The notes beneath the pieces are model-generated. The model made no database searches. It worked only from the letters and a program-made list of their open reading frames with translations, and was not told where the DNA came from. The translations under genes and the position numbers were made by a program. 64,000 bases of DNA from contig RMBW01000043.1 of NCBI GenBank assembly GCA_004009845.1, positions 1 to 64,000 of the forward strand, in the 5' to 3' direction. The stretch is from Davidsoniella eucalypti. Lineage: Eukaryota; Ascomycota; Sordariomycetes; Microascales; Ceratocystidaceae. This document shows, in pieces, positions 11,633 through 23,833 of this stretch. Numbering within the stretch: position 1 is the first letter of the stretch; every line of letters begins with the position of its first letter.

Positions 11633-12274
11633 CGCGTACGGGTATTAGTATATAGTTGGATCCATGCGGGTGGAATATAGGGCTAGCGATATACAGAGAA
11701 GGGTAGATTTTCAGAGAGGCTATGGAATAATGTATAAAACATCGGCGTTTAGTGGGGTTTCATAGTGTTAAGAAAAGCCAAGCTTATCGCAACCCTTAGT
11801 TGTTCTAACCCTATGAAACGGCGTCTCTATGACTCAATGCCTAAGCAACATTTTTATGAGTCTATTAAACGCAGTGTAGGGAGCAATGCTTTGTTTCTAA
11901 TACTGTAGAAGCACTATTAATCATGTCGTAAAAACTCCCATCTCTTGAATGTGTTATAGAGTAAACATTAAAACTACCACATGCTATATGATAAATACCC
12001 TACAGACAGCATGGTAGATAGCAATGTATCGGGTGTTGGTGTGTGTTGTTGAATCGATGTTGTTGATCAACAATAGAGATAATAGAGCACAGTACTTAGT
12101 TGGTACTAAAACAGCATAGAAATTCCGGGCCAATAACGGTAAAAAAGCCCCTCTATCAATTTAAGGTTACTTAGACTGTAAATTCTTCCTTCCATCGTCC
12201 ATCTTTCACCTCTTCATCATCCAGCTTATTGATCAACTTCCATTTGATTTTCTACCATTGAGGAGAACGCCAAC
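11633..12274. promoter_or_regulatory. Divergent promoter region upstream of LeuRS
   Basis: 642 bp between divergent starts. The LeuRS-proximal 100 bp is CT-rich (CTTCCTTCCATCGTCCATC), common in fungal housekeeping promoters. No gene or specific site recognised. Confidence 0.4.
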
Positions 12275-15200
12275 ATGGCAGCTCCAACTAAGGCTATGGA
12301 TGGCCTAGCCCTCAATAAAACCAAAGAGCTCAAAGGCGTAAGTTTTCTAGGTGACAGACCTTGTCATCGTTGTATGCGATGTGCCGCTTCAAACCTGGCA
12401 GTAGAACTATTGCGCGATGTACCTGCTACTCTTCTAATACGTCTGTTCCCTCTCTAGACCGAGAAGCGCGACAAGCTCGTTGCCTGGGAGAAAATATGCC
12501 AGCAGAAATGGGCTGACGAGAAGGTCTTCGAGCCTAACCCGCCTTCTATCGACGAAATTCCCTTGGACGCGATGACTCCAGAGGAACGTATGTACTGGCC
12601 AATCTATGGTGTCATTCGTGATGTCAAAGCCCGTCACAGAATACAGCGCTGACGTCTTCTTTGAATAGTTCGCGAGAAGCATCCCAAGTTCTTCGGGTCA
12701 GTAAACTATACTATCTATCGCTTGGAATTGAGGATTCTATACTAACATCACAATATAGCTGCATGGCCTACCCCTACATGTACGTTCACGACGATTAGAT
12801 CACTCCGCAACAGATATCCAAAACAATCGAATACGTTCCCTCCGTATGCAATAACCCTCACTAAGACTAGCCTTATCGCTTTAGGAACGGCAACCTCCAC
12901 GCCGGCCATGCCTTCTCAATCTCCAAGGTCGAGTTCACTGGTATGGTTGCTTCTATGCAGGGCAAGCGGGCTCTAACCCCTCTGGGTTTCCACGTCAGTG
13001 GAATGCCTATCAAGGCTTGTGCCGACAAACTGGTCAACGAGATTCGCATGTTTGGCAAAGACTTCTCAGGCTACAACCCCGAAGAAGAGTCTGCTGTTGC
13101 GGCGCCCGTAGCCGCTGCGCCCAAGGTCAAGGAAGACGTCACCAAGTTCAGCACCAAGAAGTCCAAGTCTGTGGCCAAGACAGCCAAGATGAAGTACCAG
13201 TTCCAAATCATGGTTGCCTCCGGCATCCCTATCGAGGAAGTCTACAAGTTTGCTGATGTCAACCACTGGCTCGAGTTCTTCCCTCCGATTGCCCGCCGCG
13301 ATCTCACTGCCTTCGGCTCTCGTGCTGACTGGCGCCGCTCGTTCGTCACCACTACTGCAAACCCTTACTACGATAGCATGGTCCGCTGGCAAATGACTCG
13401 TCTCAAGGAACTCGGCAAAATCAAGTTCGGTAACCGTTACACCATCTACTCTATCAAGGATGGCCAGCCCTGCCTAGATCACGATCGCCAGTCTGGTGAG
13501 GGTATCAACGCTCAAGAGTACACCGGCTTGAAGATGCGTGTTTCCAAGTGGGCTCCTGATGCTGAGCAGGCTCTGAAGGGCAAGCTCCCTGCTGACGCCA
13601 AGCTTTACCTGGTTGCTGCTACTTTACGTCCCGAGACCATGTACGGTCAAACCAACTGCTTTATTGGTCCCGATATCACCTATGGTGTATTCAAGGCGTC
13701 TACCACCGACTACTACGTCATTACTGAGCGTGCCGCTAAGAACATGGCTTTCCAGGGTCTGTTCGAGAAGCATGGCGAAGTTGTCAAGGTTGCGGACCTG
13801 CCTGGCCCGTCGATCATTGGAACTCTGATCGATGCTCCTCTATCGGTTTATGGCCAGGTCTACGTTCTGCCCATGTCCACTGTCAAAGAAGGCAAAGGTA
13901 CTGGTGTTGTCACTTCCGTGCCGTCTGACTCGCCTGATGATTACATCAACGTCATGGATCTCAAGAAGAAGCCCGATTTTTACGGTATCAAGGCCGAATG
14001 GATTGACAAGGAAGTCATCCCTATTATCGAAACTGTTGCGTATGGCAAAGCCTGTGCCGAGACTTTGTGCAAGGAGCTGAAGATCTCATCCCCCAAGGAC
14101 GCTGTTCAGCTAGAGAAGGCCAAGGAACTTGCGTACAAGGCAGGTTTCTACAACGGTATCATGAGCATTGGTGAATTCAAGGGCGAGAAGGTTGAGGTGG
14201 CCAAGCCCAAGGTCCGTGACATCATGATCAAGGCTGGTAACGCATTTGCTTATGCCGAACCCGAGGGCAAGGTCATGTCCCGCTCCGGCGACGAGTGCAT
14301 TGTTGCGCTCATGGACCAGTGGTTCTTGGACTACGGTGAGGATTCATGGAAGGAGCAGGCTCTGAAGTGGGTTGAAAACACTGATGGCCAAGGCCTGAAC
14401 ACCTTCTCATCAGAAGCCAAGAACCAGTTCCAGTCTGTTCTCGGCTGGCTCAATGCCTGGGCTGTCAGCCGTAGCTTCGGTCTCGGTTCCAGACTTCCCT
14501 GGGACGACAGCCAGCTGGTCGAGTCTCTCTCTGACTCTACCATCTACATGGCGTACTACACTCTAGTTCCGTACTTGCACAAGGACATCTTCGGCAAGGA
14601 GCCTACAGAGTACAATGTCAAGCCTGAGCAAATGACATACGAGGTTTGGGATTATGTATTCTGCCGCACCGAATGGTCTGATGAAATTGAAAAGATCAGC
14701 GGTATCCCTCGCAAGACGCTGGAGAGCATGCGCCGCTCTTTCCAGTACTTCTACCCTCTCGACATGCGCGCCAGTGGCAAGGATCTCATCGGTAACCATC
14801 TCACTTTCTTCATCTACAATCACATTGCCCTGTTCCCTCAGGAGTACTGGCCCAAGGGCATCCGTGCCAACGGTCACCTCATGGTCAACAGTGAGAAGAT
14901 GTCCAAGTCAACTGGTAACTTCATGACTCTCCACGACCTTGTCGGGAAGTACGGTGCCGATGCTTCTCGCATTGCCTTGGCTGATGCCGGTGACGGTATC
15001 GGAGATGCCAACTTCGAAGAAGACGTCGCTGACAACAACATTCTACGTCTTTTCAACTGCCGTGTAAGTCAAAAGAGATATGCACTTTTGCGGCTTCCTT
15101 CCTGTCCATATCAGTAAGGAAATGCATTTTACTAATCAATGTGATATTCGATAGGAATGGTGTGAGGAAATCGCCAAGACCAAGGCCGAGAATAAGAACG

Positions 15201-16087
15201 CGTTCCGCCAGGGTGAGTACAACGATTTCCAGGACAAGCTTTTTGCCAACGATATCAACGCTGTCGGCCGCGAGATCATGTACCATTACGACCAGACCAA
15301 CTACAAGCTGGCTCTGAAGGGCATCTACGACTTCTTCAACGCTCGTGACTTCTACCGTGAGGCCTGCACTGCTGCCGGGATTCCCCTCCATCTTGGGTTG
15401 ATTGAAAGCTGGGTCCGCAACCTAGCTTTGCTACTGAACCCTCTTGCGCCCCATTTCGCTGAATTCCTGTGGCTCGAGATTCTCAAGGAAACCAAGAGCA
15501 TCCAGACTCAGCGTTTCCCCAACCTTCCCGAAGCCGATGCCTCTCTCACGGCTGCTCGTGAATACATCAAGAACACTTCATCGGCAGTCAACTCTGCTGA
15601 GTCAACGCAACTCAAGAAGAAGGCTAAAGGCAAGGAGGTGTCATTCGACCCATCGAAGCCCAAGAAGCTTACGGTCTACATTGCTTCCCAGTTCCCCGCG
15701 TGGCAGCAAAAGTACATTGATCTCTTGACCGAGATGTGGGATCCTGCCACCAAGACCATTGACGAGAAGGCTTTGATGGGACGTGTTGGCAAGCTTGGCG
15801 AGATGAAGAAGGCCATGCCTTTCGTTCAAACCCTCAAGAGGCGCCTTCAAGCTGGCGAGGATGCTCTGAGCCGTACTCTTTCATTTGATGAGTCTAACAT
15901 CTTAGTGAAGACAATTCCCGGTCTTAAGCGCTCTGCTGGCCTGAAAGAGGTCAATGTCATCCGTGTGCTAGAAGGTGGTAAAAAGGGCGTCAAGGTTATC
16001 GACCAGTCTGAGACTGACATTACTGTACCTGTCGCCGAAAGTGCTGTTCCTGGTAACCCTACCTTTTACTTTGAGAACGTCGCATAG
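12275..16087 (+). CDS. CDC60: Leucyl-tRNA synthetase, cytosolic
   Basis: Six exons: 12275-12337, 12458-12587, 12669-12696, 12759-12779, 12885-15063, 15155-16087; 1117 aa, the usual length for the eukaryotic cytosolic enzyme. It charges tRNA-Leu with leucine. The class I HIGH box appears as NGNLHAGHAF (HAGH at about 86-89) and is assembled from three exons. The CP1 editing domain is present (LRPETMYGQTNCFIGPD near 220 and GTGVVTSVPSDSPDD near 320). The KMSKS loop is exact (NSEKMSKSTGN, residues 752-756). The anticodon-binding domain and the eukaryotic C-terminal extension end with VPGNPTFYFENVA. Exons 3 and 4 are only 28 and 21 nt. Codon use is strongly biased to C-ending codons, as expected of a highly expressed gene. 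Confidence 0.97.
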
Positions 16088-16750
16088 ATACTCGTCTCTC
16101 ATATCTGGGTGTATAAAAGCGTAAAAATATATATATGAATGAACATGACAACCCTCGTCTACGGTAAATAATCAAGATGATAGTCTTTGATATATGTGTG
16201 TGCATAAAATATCAAGGATAACTACAACAGAGCTAGTGATTTGTATTATGCACTATCTCCGCTATATATACATCTCCAACCAGTGCTTTAGAAATGTCTC
16301 GTATTCATGTCTTTCTAAAAGACATATAGAAGGTAGTCTGGATCATCCATATTCGGAGTAAAGAAGTCACAAGCCAGTTCATGATTCGTCACAAATCGTA
16401 TGCTATGCTATGTAACTAGTAAGAACTCCGGTAACAATATCTGATTTGATCACAGTCGTGGTCTGATTTTCAATTATAACCATGTCCATGTCCATGTCCA
16501 TGTCTTTCTATCGACTAGTTGGTGAATTATATTGAAGGACGACACATACAGATGTATGTTCCGTTCTATAGCTGAACTTGCCCGTTCGGCTATTGGCACC
16601 AAAATGTCGTCTGAAACCTTGTTGATCCTTTACAGCGAAGCAAGCATTGCTCGTATTGAATACAATACCGATCAGAATTCAGTATTTAGTCCGTTTGGGT
16701 TGTGAGTACCAGCTTTGTTGGTTCTCTAGTGAACGTAGTTGGAGTGGGGG

Positions 16751-16912
16751 CAACATTTTGTTTTTGTTTTCTGTGTTTTTCTGTTTTTTTTGGGAGTTTT
16801 TATATATAGTTTGGACCTTCATTATGGAATCTTCAAGGACCATTAGGGTTTCTCGACGTTTAATGATCCATTAGGGTCGGATCTAAGTGATCCACATAAA
16901 GACATAAAACGA
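16751..16912 (-). repeat. Dispersed repeat, copy A (mutated), inverted relative to copy B at 44165
   Basis: Read on the minus strand, this segment aligns over about 150 bp with 44165-44320: both share TCTTTATGTGGATCAC, GATCCGACCCTA, CGTCGAGAAACCCTAATGGT and a purine-rich AAACAGAAAACACAGAAA-like block. Differences are nearly all G-to-A or C-to-T towards AT in this copy (for example CTAGTGG to CTAATGG, ATCGTTA to ATCATTA, CCTCGAA to CCTTGAA), with one indel. Confidence 0.75.
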
Positions 16913-17312
16913 TTAATTAATAAATCAATGTATATGTAGTTGGAATGGAGCCTACAATAGCCGGGCAAAGGCACAAATGCCGGAAAAGTCATCAGACTCA
17001 ATTAGTGTGCCTAGCTGCAAATGATATTGCTAAACGAGCATTACAGAGTACAGTGGGTCGTATGATCAGGGTGCAGATCGGTTTCTTGATAGTAGCTCTT
17101 TGTTCTTCACACAGTAACAGTCCCTTGTTTGTTTCTATAATCAGTGGAAAATGGTCATCATCTAGAGGCCTTAGTTGACTGATAAGAAGGACAGTGATGA
17201 AATCCGTTGTGAGATGTATTGGCAGATTTCACGATATCGCTCTAATAAGTTGAAACGATGTATACAAGATCTGTTTGATTCATAACTGTGTGTATTAAAA
17301 TACCATATATAT

Positions 17313-17786
17313 CTAGACTAGTACCTCGTGTATATCCCATTGGCAGCGATAACAGGCTTCACAACGAGTCTTCATAGAAACTAGGAGTTCATGAAGGTAC
17401 TCTTTGCTAATATTGTCCTCTTGAGCTGCATTTCGAAGTTCGGGGCAAAGTTCCTCCGGGAAGAGTCTCCGAGGAGTTTCTTTGGATATATAACTTCATC
17501 TCATGCCAAACTGCGATGATGTTGGTATTTCGTACAGAGGTAGGTGATTTATTGGAAATTTCCGCAGTTTCCAGTGTTGGCAAAGGGGACTGTGCAACAG
17601 TTGTTGAATTTCATGGTATTCATGCTGTAGCTTTGCATGCTGACTGTTGAACTGACTTGCTTCTCCTGCATGTCATTGTTGGAGCTGTTGCAGTTGTCGT
17701 TGGAATTCGTGCTGTTCACGTGCCTTCTGGCTTGTGAGATCCTGGGTTCTTTGGGATATTTCTTGAAGTCTGAGCTCCAGATCCAT
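17313..17786 (-). pseudogene. Decayed coding frame, Gln/Glu-rich coiled-coil type, two in-frame TGA
   Basis: From an ATG at 17786 the minus strand reads 158 codons to TAG at 17313-17315, interrupted by only two stops, both TGA, after LQQ (about codon 38) and after GMR (about codon 81). The sequence between looks protein-like: DLELRLQEISQRTQDLTSQ, EASQFNSQHAKLQHEYHEIQ, then RRLFPEELCPELRNAAQEDN and KTRCEACYRCQWDIHEV. Both TGA could derive from CGA by one C-to-T change, but other single changes would also do. I recognise no family. It may instead be a spliced gene whose intron boundaries I cannot see. Confidence 0.5.
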
Positions 17787-19725
17787 TATTATAGTAGTCA
17801 AGTTGCATAGTAGTATATTGGTATGATTGTATGGTATACCTGCATTGTTTTATGCATAGTAATTGTGTAAGAGACCGATCCTACGACAAAACCCAACCGC
17901 TGTACTCTGTAGATGAAAAAGAAAAAGTAGCTGTAGCAAGATCTATATATAATAATGTATGGCCAACCAGAAGACGACGTGATAATAAGGGGCTGACGGA
18001 CCAAAATGGGATGGCACGACGGTAAATCAGGTGGATTTTTGTTCTTGTTAGTAGATTTGTAGAGCTTTATGAGGTGACAAGTCGTACGCGTCAAGTTGAT
18101 AGAGTTTGTAGAAGCGATTGCGCGTCTACGATTACACAAGTCCACATGGTGATCAGCATATGCCATGTGCTTAGTCAAAGATCTGTATAGTAAAGAAATA
18201 GCACGGATATAGTTGTAGAGGCATGACTTTAAATCACCTCATCTGGTGACAAGAGCTGAAGAGGACGTAACTAACATGTACACATGTACAAGTAGCATAT
18301 TTTTTTTTAATTCATTTATCTTATGGAGCTATAGAGCTATGAAGATTTAAAGTAGCATAGTTAGGGCTGTATAAGAACTTTGACCCGGCTGGCTTAGCAG
18401 GAGCTAGGGCGCAGTGATCGTGTGCTGTGCTTTGCTTCCAGAGAGCTCAATAACCACTAAAGTGGCAAAAGGTTTGATGAAGAACGGGCCTAGATACAGA
18501 CAGACATTACAGCTAAACATCGTAAGGCCAAGCGATGAAACGAGTCTTACGCAGACCCTGATCCTTCGTCTTCTTGGTCAAGGTTGGTTGCGTAGCGTAA
18601 ACAATTGTATTGGGAGAACAGCAATCATGAATTTATGCAAAATAAACCAAGTACATACTGCAATATACAATATACAATATAGGTTAGTGCTGGCTAGGGA
18701 AACAAAGGAATCTTACCGAGACCCCCTTGAGATCGGGAAGAAGTGTACGAAATAGATATGTTGGTGTGGTGTCTTTGATGCTAATCTACAATTGTGCTAG
18801 TGATTCTCGTACAGTGAAACAGAAGACTGACTGGACTTATCGGTTCATTACTGCAAATGGAAGAATAGAAGTATCACATCACTGTGCTAAGCAGTATGCA
18901 GTAGTGGAAAAGTAGACTAAACAGGACAAGAACAACGTCGGACACCCAGATACACTGCGCCCCCCTCGTCTTGTCTTTTTATAAGTGATCCGATTCCTGA
19001 CGGATGGTCTTTGATCGGTGCCTACTGACTGATATGTGCTTATCTACTAAGTATGATGGATACATAATAGGGATGGATAGCCATGGAGTGCTTGATACGC
19101 GGAGTCACTGCAAGGTTAGTTGGGAATATACGAAGTACTGCAGCCTGCGATTGGGCCGCGGAACCAGAAACTTGATCTAGGTGGGTTGATCCGAGTCAAG
19201 AGGGCTATCGGATTACTGTACGGATACACTGAAATCATAGCAGAGTCGACGGACAAAGAGAGCGATCCGGCAGCCCAACGGCATATATAACTGGCTAATA
19301 TTCCGCTAGTCAGGATTCGGTTAGAGTAACGAAGACCCCCGAACCATGCAGAATGAATACTACCTATTGTATATGTAAGTATAGCAAGAAGATGAGTACA
19401 TGTCAATACAGATACATGTATACATGTCTTCCCTTTCGTTATCACTTTCTTTAGAGCCAAGACTTAAAGTAAGAAAGAAGTAAGCAATGGTGTAAGCATG
19501 AATCTGCTCTGAAATGTTTCACTCCTTCCCAGGAGTTTTGTCTATTTATTTAAAATTTATTAATATATTTATTTGTTTCCAACCCCTCGACTCCGAAATT
19601 CAGATATAATTTGAATTAAAAATCAATGAAGGAAAAGAAAATCAAGGCAGGCCCCGAACCGTCATAGCTTCCTGTTGCTGTGCTATGAAGCATTAATAAA
19701 ATAAAATAAAATAAAATCTAATTTA

Positions 19726-19873
19726 ACTCGGCAGGGTGAATTCCAAAAGAGGCTCATGAGCAGACGACGACACTTCCTCGAAGAAAAGTAAGCAGACGCT
19801 AGAGCCCAAAAGTCACTGATGCCCCCTGCCGAGTCGCCAAATTCAGGCTAATTTGATTCGCATAGCCTGAATT
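19726..19873. repeat. Two nested 11-bp inverted repeats
   Basis: ACTCGGCAGGG at 19726-19736 is perfectly inverted at 19824-19834, and AATTCAGGCTA at 19840-19850 is perfectly inverted at 19863-19873 with a 12-nt loop. There is no gene around them. Confidence 0.6.
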
Positions 19874-21335
19874 GCAGAGAGACAGCACACGTCGTAGTGC
19901 TTTGGGTGTTGGAAGCCCCTAAGACTACAACTACACAAGTACAACGCAAGATACAGATAGCAGCCCATCATAAGATACGAAATATCGAAAACACGACTAT
20001 TGCTGCCCTGCTAACCAATATCCAGGTTTCCAAGATTAAGAGCCATGGCGCTCCAGATCCAGGGGCCTCCTCAGGGCTTGCAAGAGGCTGCCTAGAGTCT
20101 GGTACATATACTGTACTGCTATAGTTGTATTATACGACGAACTTGCAATAAAAACTATCGAGATGAACGAACCCCTCCCCCCGTTTTAATGCCAGCCGAT
20201 CCGAGAGCTGAGAGCAGCAAAAAAAAAAAAAAAAAAAAGACAGGAGAAGAAGAAATAAGAGAAAAGAGAATATGCAGGCAGATCTCAAGCTAACTGTGCT
20301 TCTATGGATGGCTTCTTAGGGCTAGCTGCCTTCTATTATTATTACTATTATACATCTATCTTTTGCTTTGGCTTCGAATCGTTCTAGTTCCCATGAGGGG
20401 GCGAACACTGCCTCTCTCTTCGTCATCTTGGCCCAAACTGGCCGGGCACACGCTAAATATTCTGGGGCGTAGTCGTAGTTTAGGACTTTAGTATTGGTTA
20501 CATGGTTATGGAAGCATCAGGATAATAGCTTCCGAAACCAATCTAGTAAGCTTTCTCCAGATTCCACGCTGTAGATTCCGTCTCCATCTAAGGCTTTTTC
20601 TTCTTTTGTTCTGCACTACAGTTGTAAGTCAGAACGACCATCCAAATTAGTAGCTCGGGTTATTTAAGTATAGCCCGTTTCCGTCGGATTTGACGACCTT
20701 CAAAACTGCGTCTATACCGCTCTTTTACAAGTGGAAGACAAAAACAAAAACAAATAGCTACAATTTCTTTTTTGGCTACAGTTACTTTTATGATACGAGC
20801 AATAGCCAATCCCTTTCGTCCCCCTCACTTCCCGTTCCTACTCTTGGGTTCCAGTAAAGAAGCTTGAACTGTTTTTTATTTATTAAACTACGCCCAAGCT
20901 TCTTTCTTTGTTCATACACACATACATACATACATTCATATATATACATATATATTCTCACTCTCTTCCTCTTAGTACCACCTTGTCTACCTTGAATCGG
21001 TCTCGATCCGATCTAAATTGCTGCCGAGTATATATTATCCAGCTATTCATCTTGAAAACCCCACCGTACCATTCCGCGTCCTGGAAGCTTCTTCGGGATT
21101 TCTTCAAGCCCACTTCGTCCGCTAGCAAAATTCCGTAACTGCGATCCCTTCAAAGAGAGAGAGAGAAAGTACTCTGGCTTCCGTCGATTCCGCAGGCCGG
21201 TTTTACTCGATTCCAATCTCAACTAAGACAAAAAGCCGATCACCGCCTGCCGTCATCTGGGCTTTAGCTTTCTTTGTTTCTTTTTCCCAAGCCCTTCTTT
21301 CGTTTTTTTCTCTTTCTATCTGTCACACCACAGCC

Positions 21336-22503
21336 ATGGCGTCATCATTGAACAAATACGCCTGGGAGCCCATCTGTAAGTACCATTGTGACATGCTATG
21401 ACCATATATCTGCACGTATACATCCTTCAGCGAACTCCTCTTGCTAACCACGTTCTGTTCTCTCTTTAGCCATTATCTCGGGATTCGTTGTTGGCAGTCT
21501 CGTCAACCGCCGCCGCAGTGAAACTTACTTTTATACCGGTGCCGATAGACAAGAAACTGGAAATGGAGGCGTGGCGAGCCATTGGTCGTCAAACAATGAG
21601 AAGTCAACAACCAACACATTCTGGTCTCTCCTCGGCCGCTTCCTCAACAAGTTCCCATTCCTGATCGAGATCTGGTACTGGAACCTATCGTACTGGTATG
21701 TTTTGCTACAGACATCTATCCCCAAGAGCACACTACGCTGTACCATATAGCACGTCACTAACGCCTATTCTGTATCCAGGGTCTACCAGCTCATGCGTGC
21801 TCTTTCTGCCCGCTTGATTGCCGGCAACCAGGCCGTCTTTGAGCGGGCCCAGAACCACGCGCTTCAGGTCCTGCATGCCGAGCAGTATCTCGGAATCGCC
21901 ATCGAGCAGCCGTTCCAGCAATACGTCATGTCCGAGCACCCGTGGCTCATGGCCGTCCTCGGCAAGATCTACTACTCGCACATCACTGTTGGCGTGTACT
22001 TCCTCGTCTACACGTACCGTTGCCTGCCCCCCGCGACATTCCAGCGCATCCGCCGCACCATTGCCATGAACAACGCCATTGCCTTTGTCGTGGTGACCGT
22101 GTGGCGCTGCTACCCGCCCCGCCTGCTGCCCCGCGAATACGGCTTCGTCGACGTTCTGCACAGCGTAGCCGCCGGAGGCAGCACTGCCAACGTGTGGAAC
22201 AACAACCGCTTCCAGCTGACCATTGCCGCCATGCCTAGCCTGCACTTTGGCACTTCGCTGTTCCTGGCTGTGTGCATCTGCCGCTTCTCGCCTCACCGCA
22301 TTCTTCGACTCATGGCGCCCCTCTGGCCAGCTGCCATGCTCGTCACTATCGTGGCCACTGCCAACCATTTCCTGACTGATGCCCTTGTTGGTGCCATGAT
22401 TCCTGCTCTAGGCTGGCGTTACAACCACGTTCTGCTTAACCTGCTGCCCATCCAGGAGCTCTTGTTTGCGCCCATTGCCCGCAATCTGCCCAAGACTGAC
22501 TAG
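21336..22503 (+). CDS. PAP2-superfamily multi-pass membrane protein (lipid phosphatase / IPC-synthase-like)
   Basis: Three exons: 21336-21375, 21470-21695, 21780-22503; 329 aa. After a short N-terminal segment (KYAWEPISIISGFVVGSL) and a variable loop, the protein has about six hydrophobic segments. The PAP2 catalytic signatures are visible late: AAMPSLHFGTSL (the PSGH-type motif) and TANHFLTDALVGA (the His...Asp motif), arranged as in the Aur1/sphingomyelin-synthase-like PAP2_3 branch. Such enzymes transfer or remove a lipid phosphate head group in the Golgi or ER membrane. The substrate is unknown, and it is clearly not a standard Aur1. Convergent with ALG14. Codon use is GC-rich in exon 3. 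Confidence 0.85.
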
Positions 22504-22886
22504 AGGGAGAGCGGGTGTACGAAAGACAACACACTTGGGACTTTGATAGTCCTTCTTTTTCTTCTTCTATTTAGTGTAGTCAGTTGTCTGTATCTTGCCA
22601 GGTCTCAGTACTGGCCTAGTTTTGTTTTTGTTTAGAGTTTCTCATTTTAATATTCCATAGTGTACCTTTGATCCCACAATGCTCAAATTTAGCTTGATAG
22701 TCTGATTTGTTTCCAGTACATGTGACGTCACCAATATTGCTTTTGTTCCGCTTTTGTTAGAAGATATAATGACTTTGAGACTTTTATAATTGACAATATA
22801 ATCCAGATAGGTGGGTAGTGCGTGAATACTTGTTTGTATCTAATATCAAATCCAGCTAGACATTCTCCTCCAAGCGAACATTCTCA
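22504..22886. terminator. Convergent 3' region, PAP2 gene / ALG14
   Basis: 383 bp AT-rich spacer between two convergent stops. It holds both 3' ends; nothing else seen. Confidence 0.4.
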
Positions 22887-23833
22887 CTAATGAGGAGTAT
22901 TGCTAGACCCGATAACAAGCCAACCTGCGTTTTCTAGGCTGTACTTGTGAGCAACATTATCGTGCTGGACAAGCATTCTGTCCGCTATCTTGGTTATATG
23001 GAAGAGTTTTCCAGTGACACTCAAAGAGCTGATGCGAGCCCACGACTCTATATAAAGCCCGCGCATCTTATCCTCGGGCACTATGCACATAGCTCGAAGC
23101 ATGAATGCCGCTAGGATAGTAAAGAAGCCAGTAGCAGGTCCGTTGGAGACGACCAGGTCCGGAAATTTGAGATCCGGCCTGGTCTGTGGACGATTTATCA
23201 GCGCTGGGACCAGCATTACCAACGATATAGCTGCGGTAAACGGTGTAGTCAGCAGCGGCTGATAGACTCGACGGGCTCGAGGGACGGTGACGACATCAAA
23301 AGTTCCGATTCCAGTGTCCTTTGAGGCTTTAGCTTGGGCAGTTTCCCACTCAGTTAGATGGGCAAGTGACAGGCGGTCCCCCGAGGAGATTAGATATCGG
23401 CGATGAGATTTAGGGTTTGCAACAAAGCCCTGGGTCATCATGTATAGCATCTCCTTCGTATGGCCGCCTGAGCCGAGCACATGGACAGTGTACAATGCGC
23501 GACTAGTGGTTTGACGGTCATTCTTAGTAGTGCCATTGTGACGCAGACGAAGTATATTGAACTTATAGCAAAGGTTAGATATATTCTGGAACACTGCCAG
23601 CCGTTCGGATGTTGTACACTGATTGGGTTGCTTACTAAGACAGTTGCCGCCAGAAGCCCGGCATAGAATATTACTATAAGTAATGAGACATTGCCATAGA
23701 GTAGCCAGCAGGAAAACGAGACTGCGATTGTGCCTAGACAGAAGCACACAGGATAGGCTATTGGCAGTGTGAATAGTTGTGCCGCATAGACTGCGATGCC
23801 TCCAACTAGTAGTGATGACGAAAGATCAACCAT
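22887..23833 (-). CDS. ALG14: ALG14, membrane subunit of UDP-GlcNAc transferase for N-glycan precursor
   Basis: Two minus-strand exons, 23833-23636 and 23561-22887, 290 aa, split by a 74-nt intron (GTAAGC donor, ATCTAACC branch, TATAAG acceptor) that keeps phase 0. Exon 1 encodes two hydrophobic segments. Exon 2 carries the ALG14 hallmark VHVLGSGGHTKEML, followed by RRYLISSGDRLS, PDLVVSNGPATG and the C-terminal VQHDNVAHKYSLENAGWLV. ALG14 anchors the catalytic partner ALG13 to the cytosolic face of the ER, adding the second GlcNAc to dolichol-PP-GlcNAc. The extra N-terminal membrane segment makes it longer than the yeast protein. Confidence 0.94.

Larger units (their letters stand above)
16088..21335. 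other. 5.2 kb gene-poor AT-rich region with decayed repeats
   Basis: No intact gene. It holds a decayed repeat copy (16751-16912), a broken coding frame (17313-17786, minus), microsatellites (CATGTC units at about 16482-16505, AAAAT units at about 19695-19717, a run of 20 A at 19219+1000, i.e. 20219-20238) and paired inverted repeats (19726-19873). The final 450 bp before 21336 are CT-rich and probably contain the promoter and a long 5' leader of the PAP2 gene. Confidence 0.55.

Noticed and set aside
17798..18178. 126-codon minus-strand frame overlapping the upstream side of the broken coiled-coil frame
   Set aside because: Different frame, Tyr/Ile/Thr-rich from AT-rich DNA, no domain.
18414..18915. 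Plus-strand frames in the 16-21 kb desert
   Set aside because: No recognisable motif, no splice-linked continuation, ordinary for AT-rich DNA of this length.
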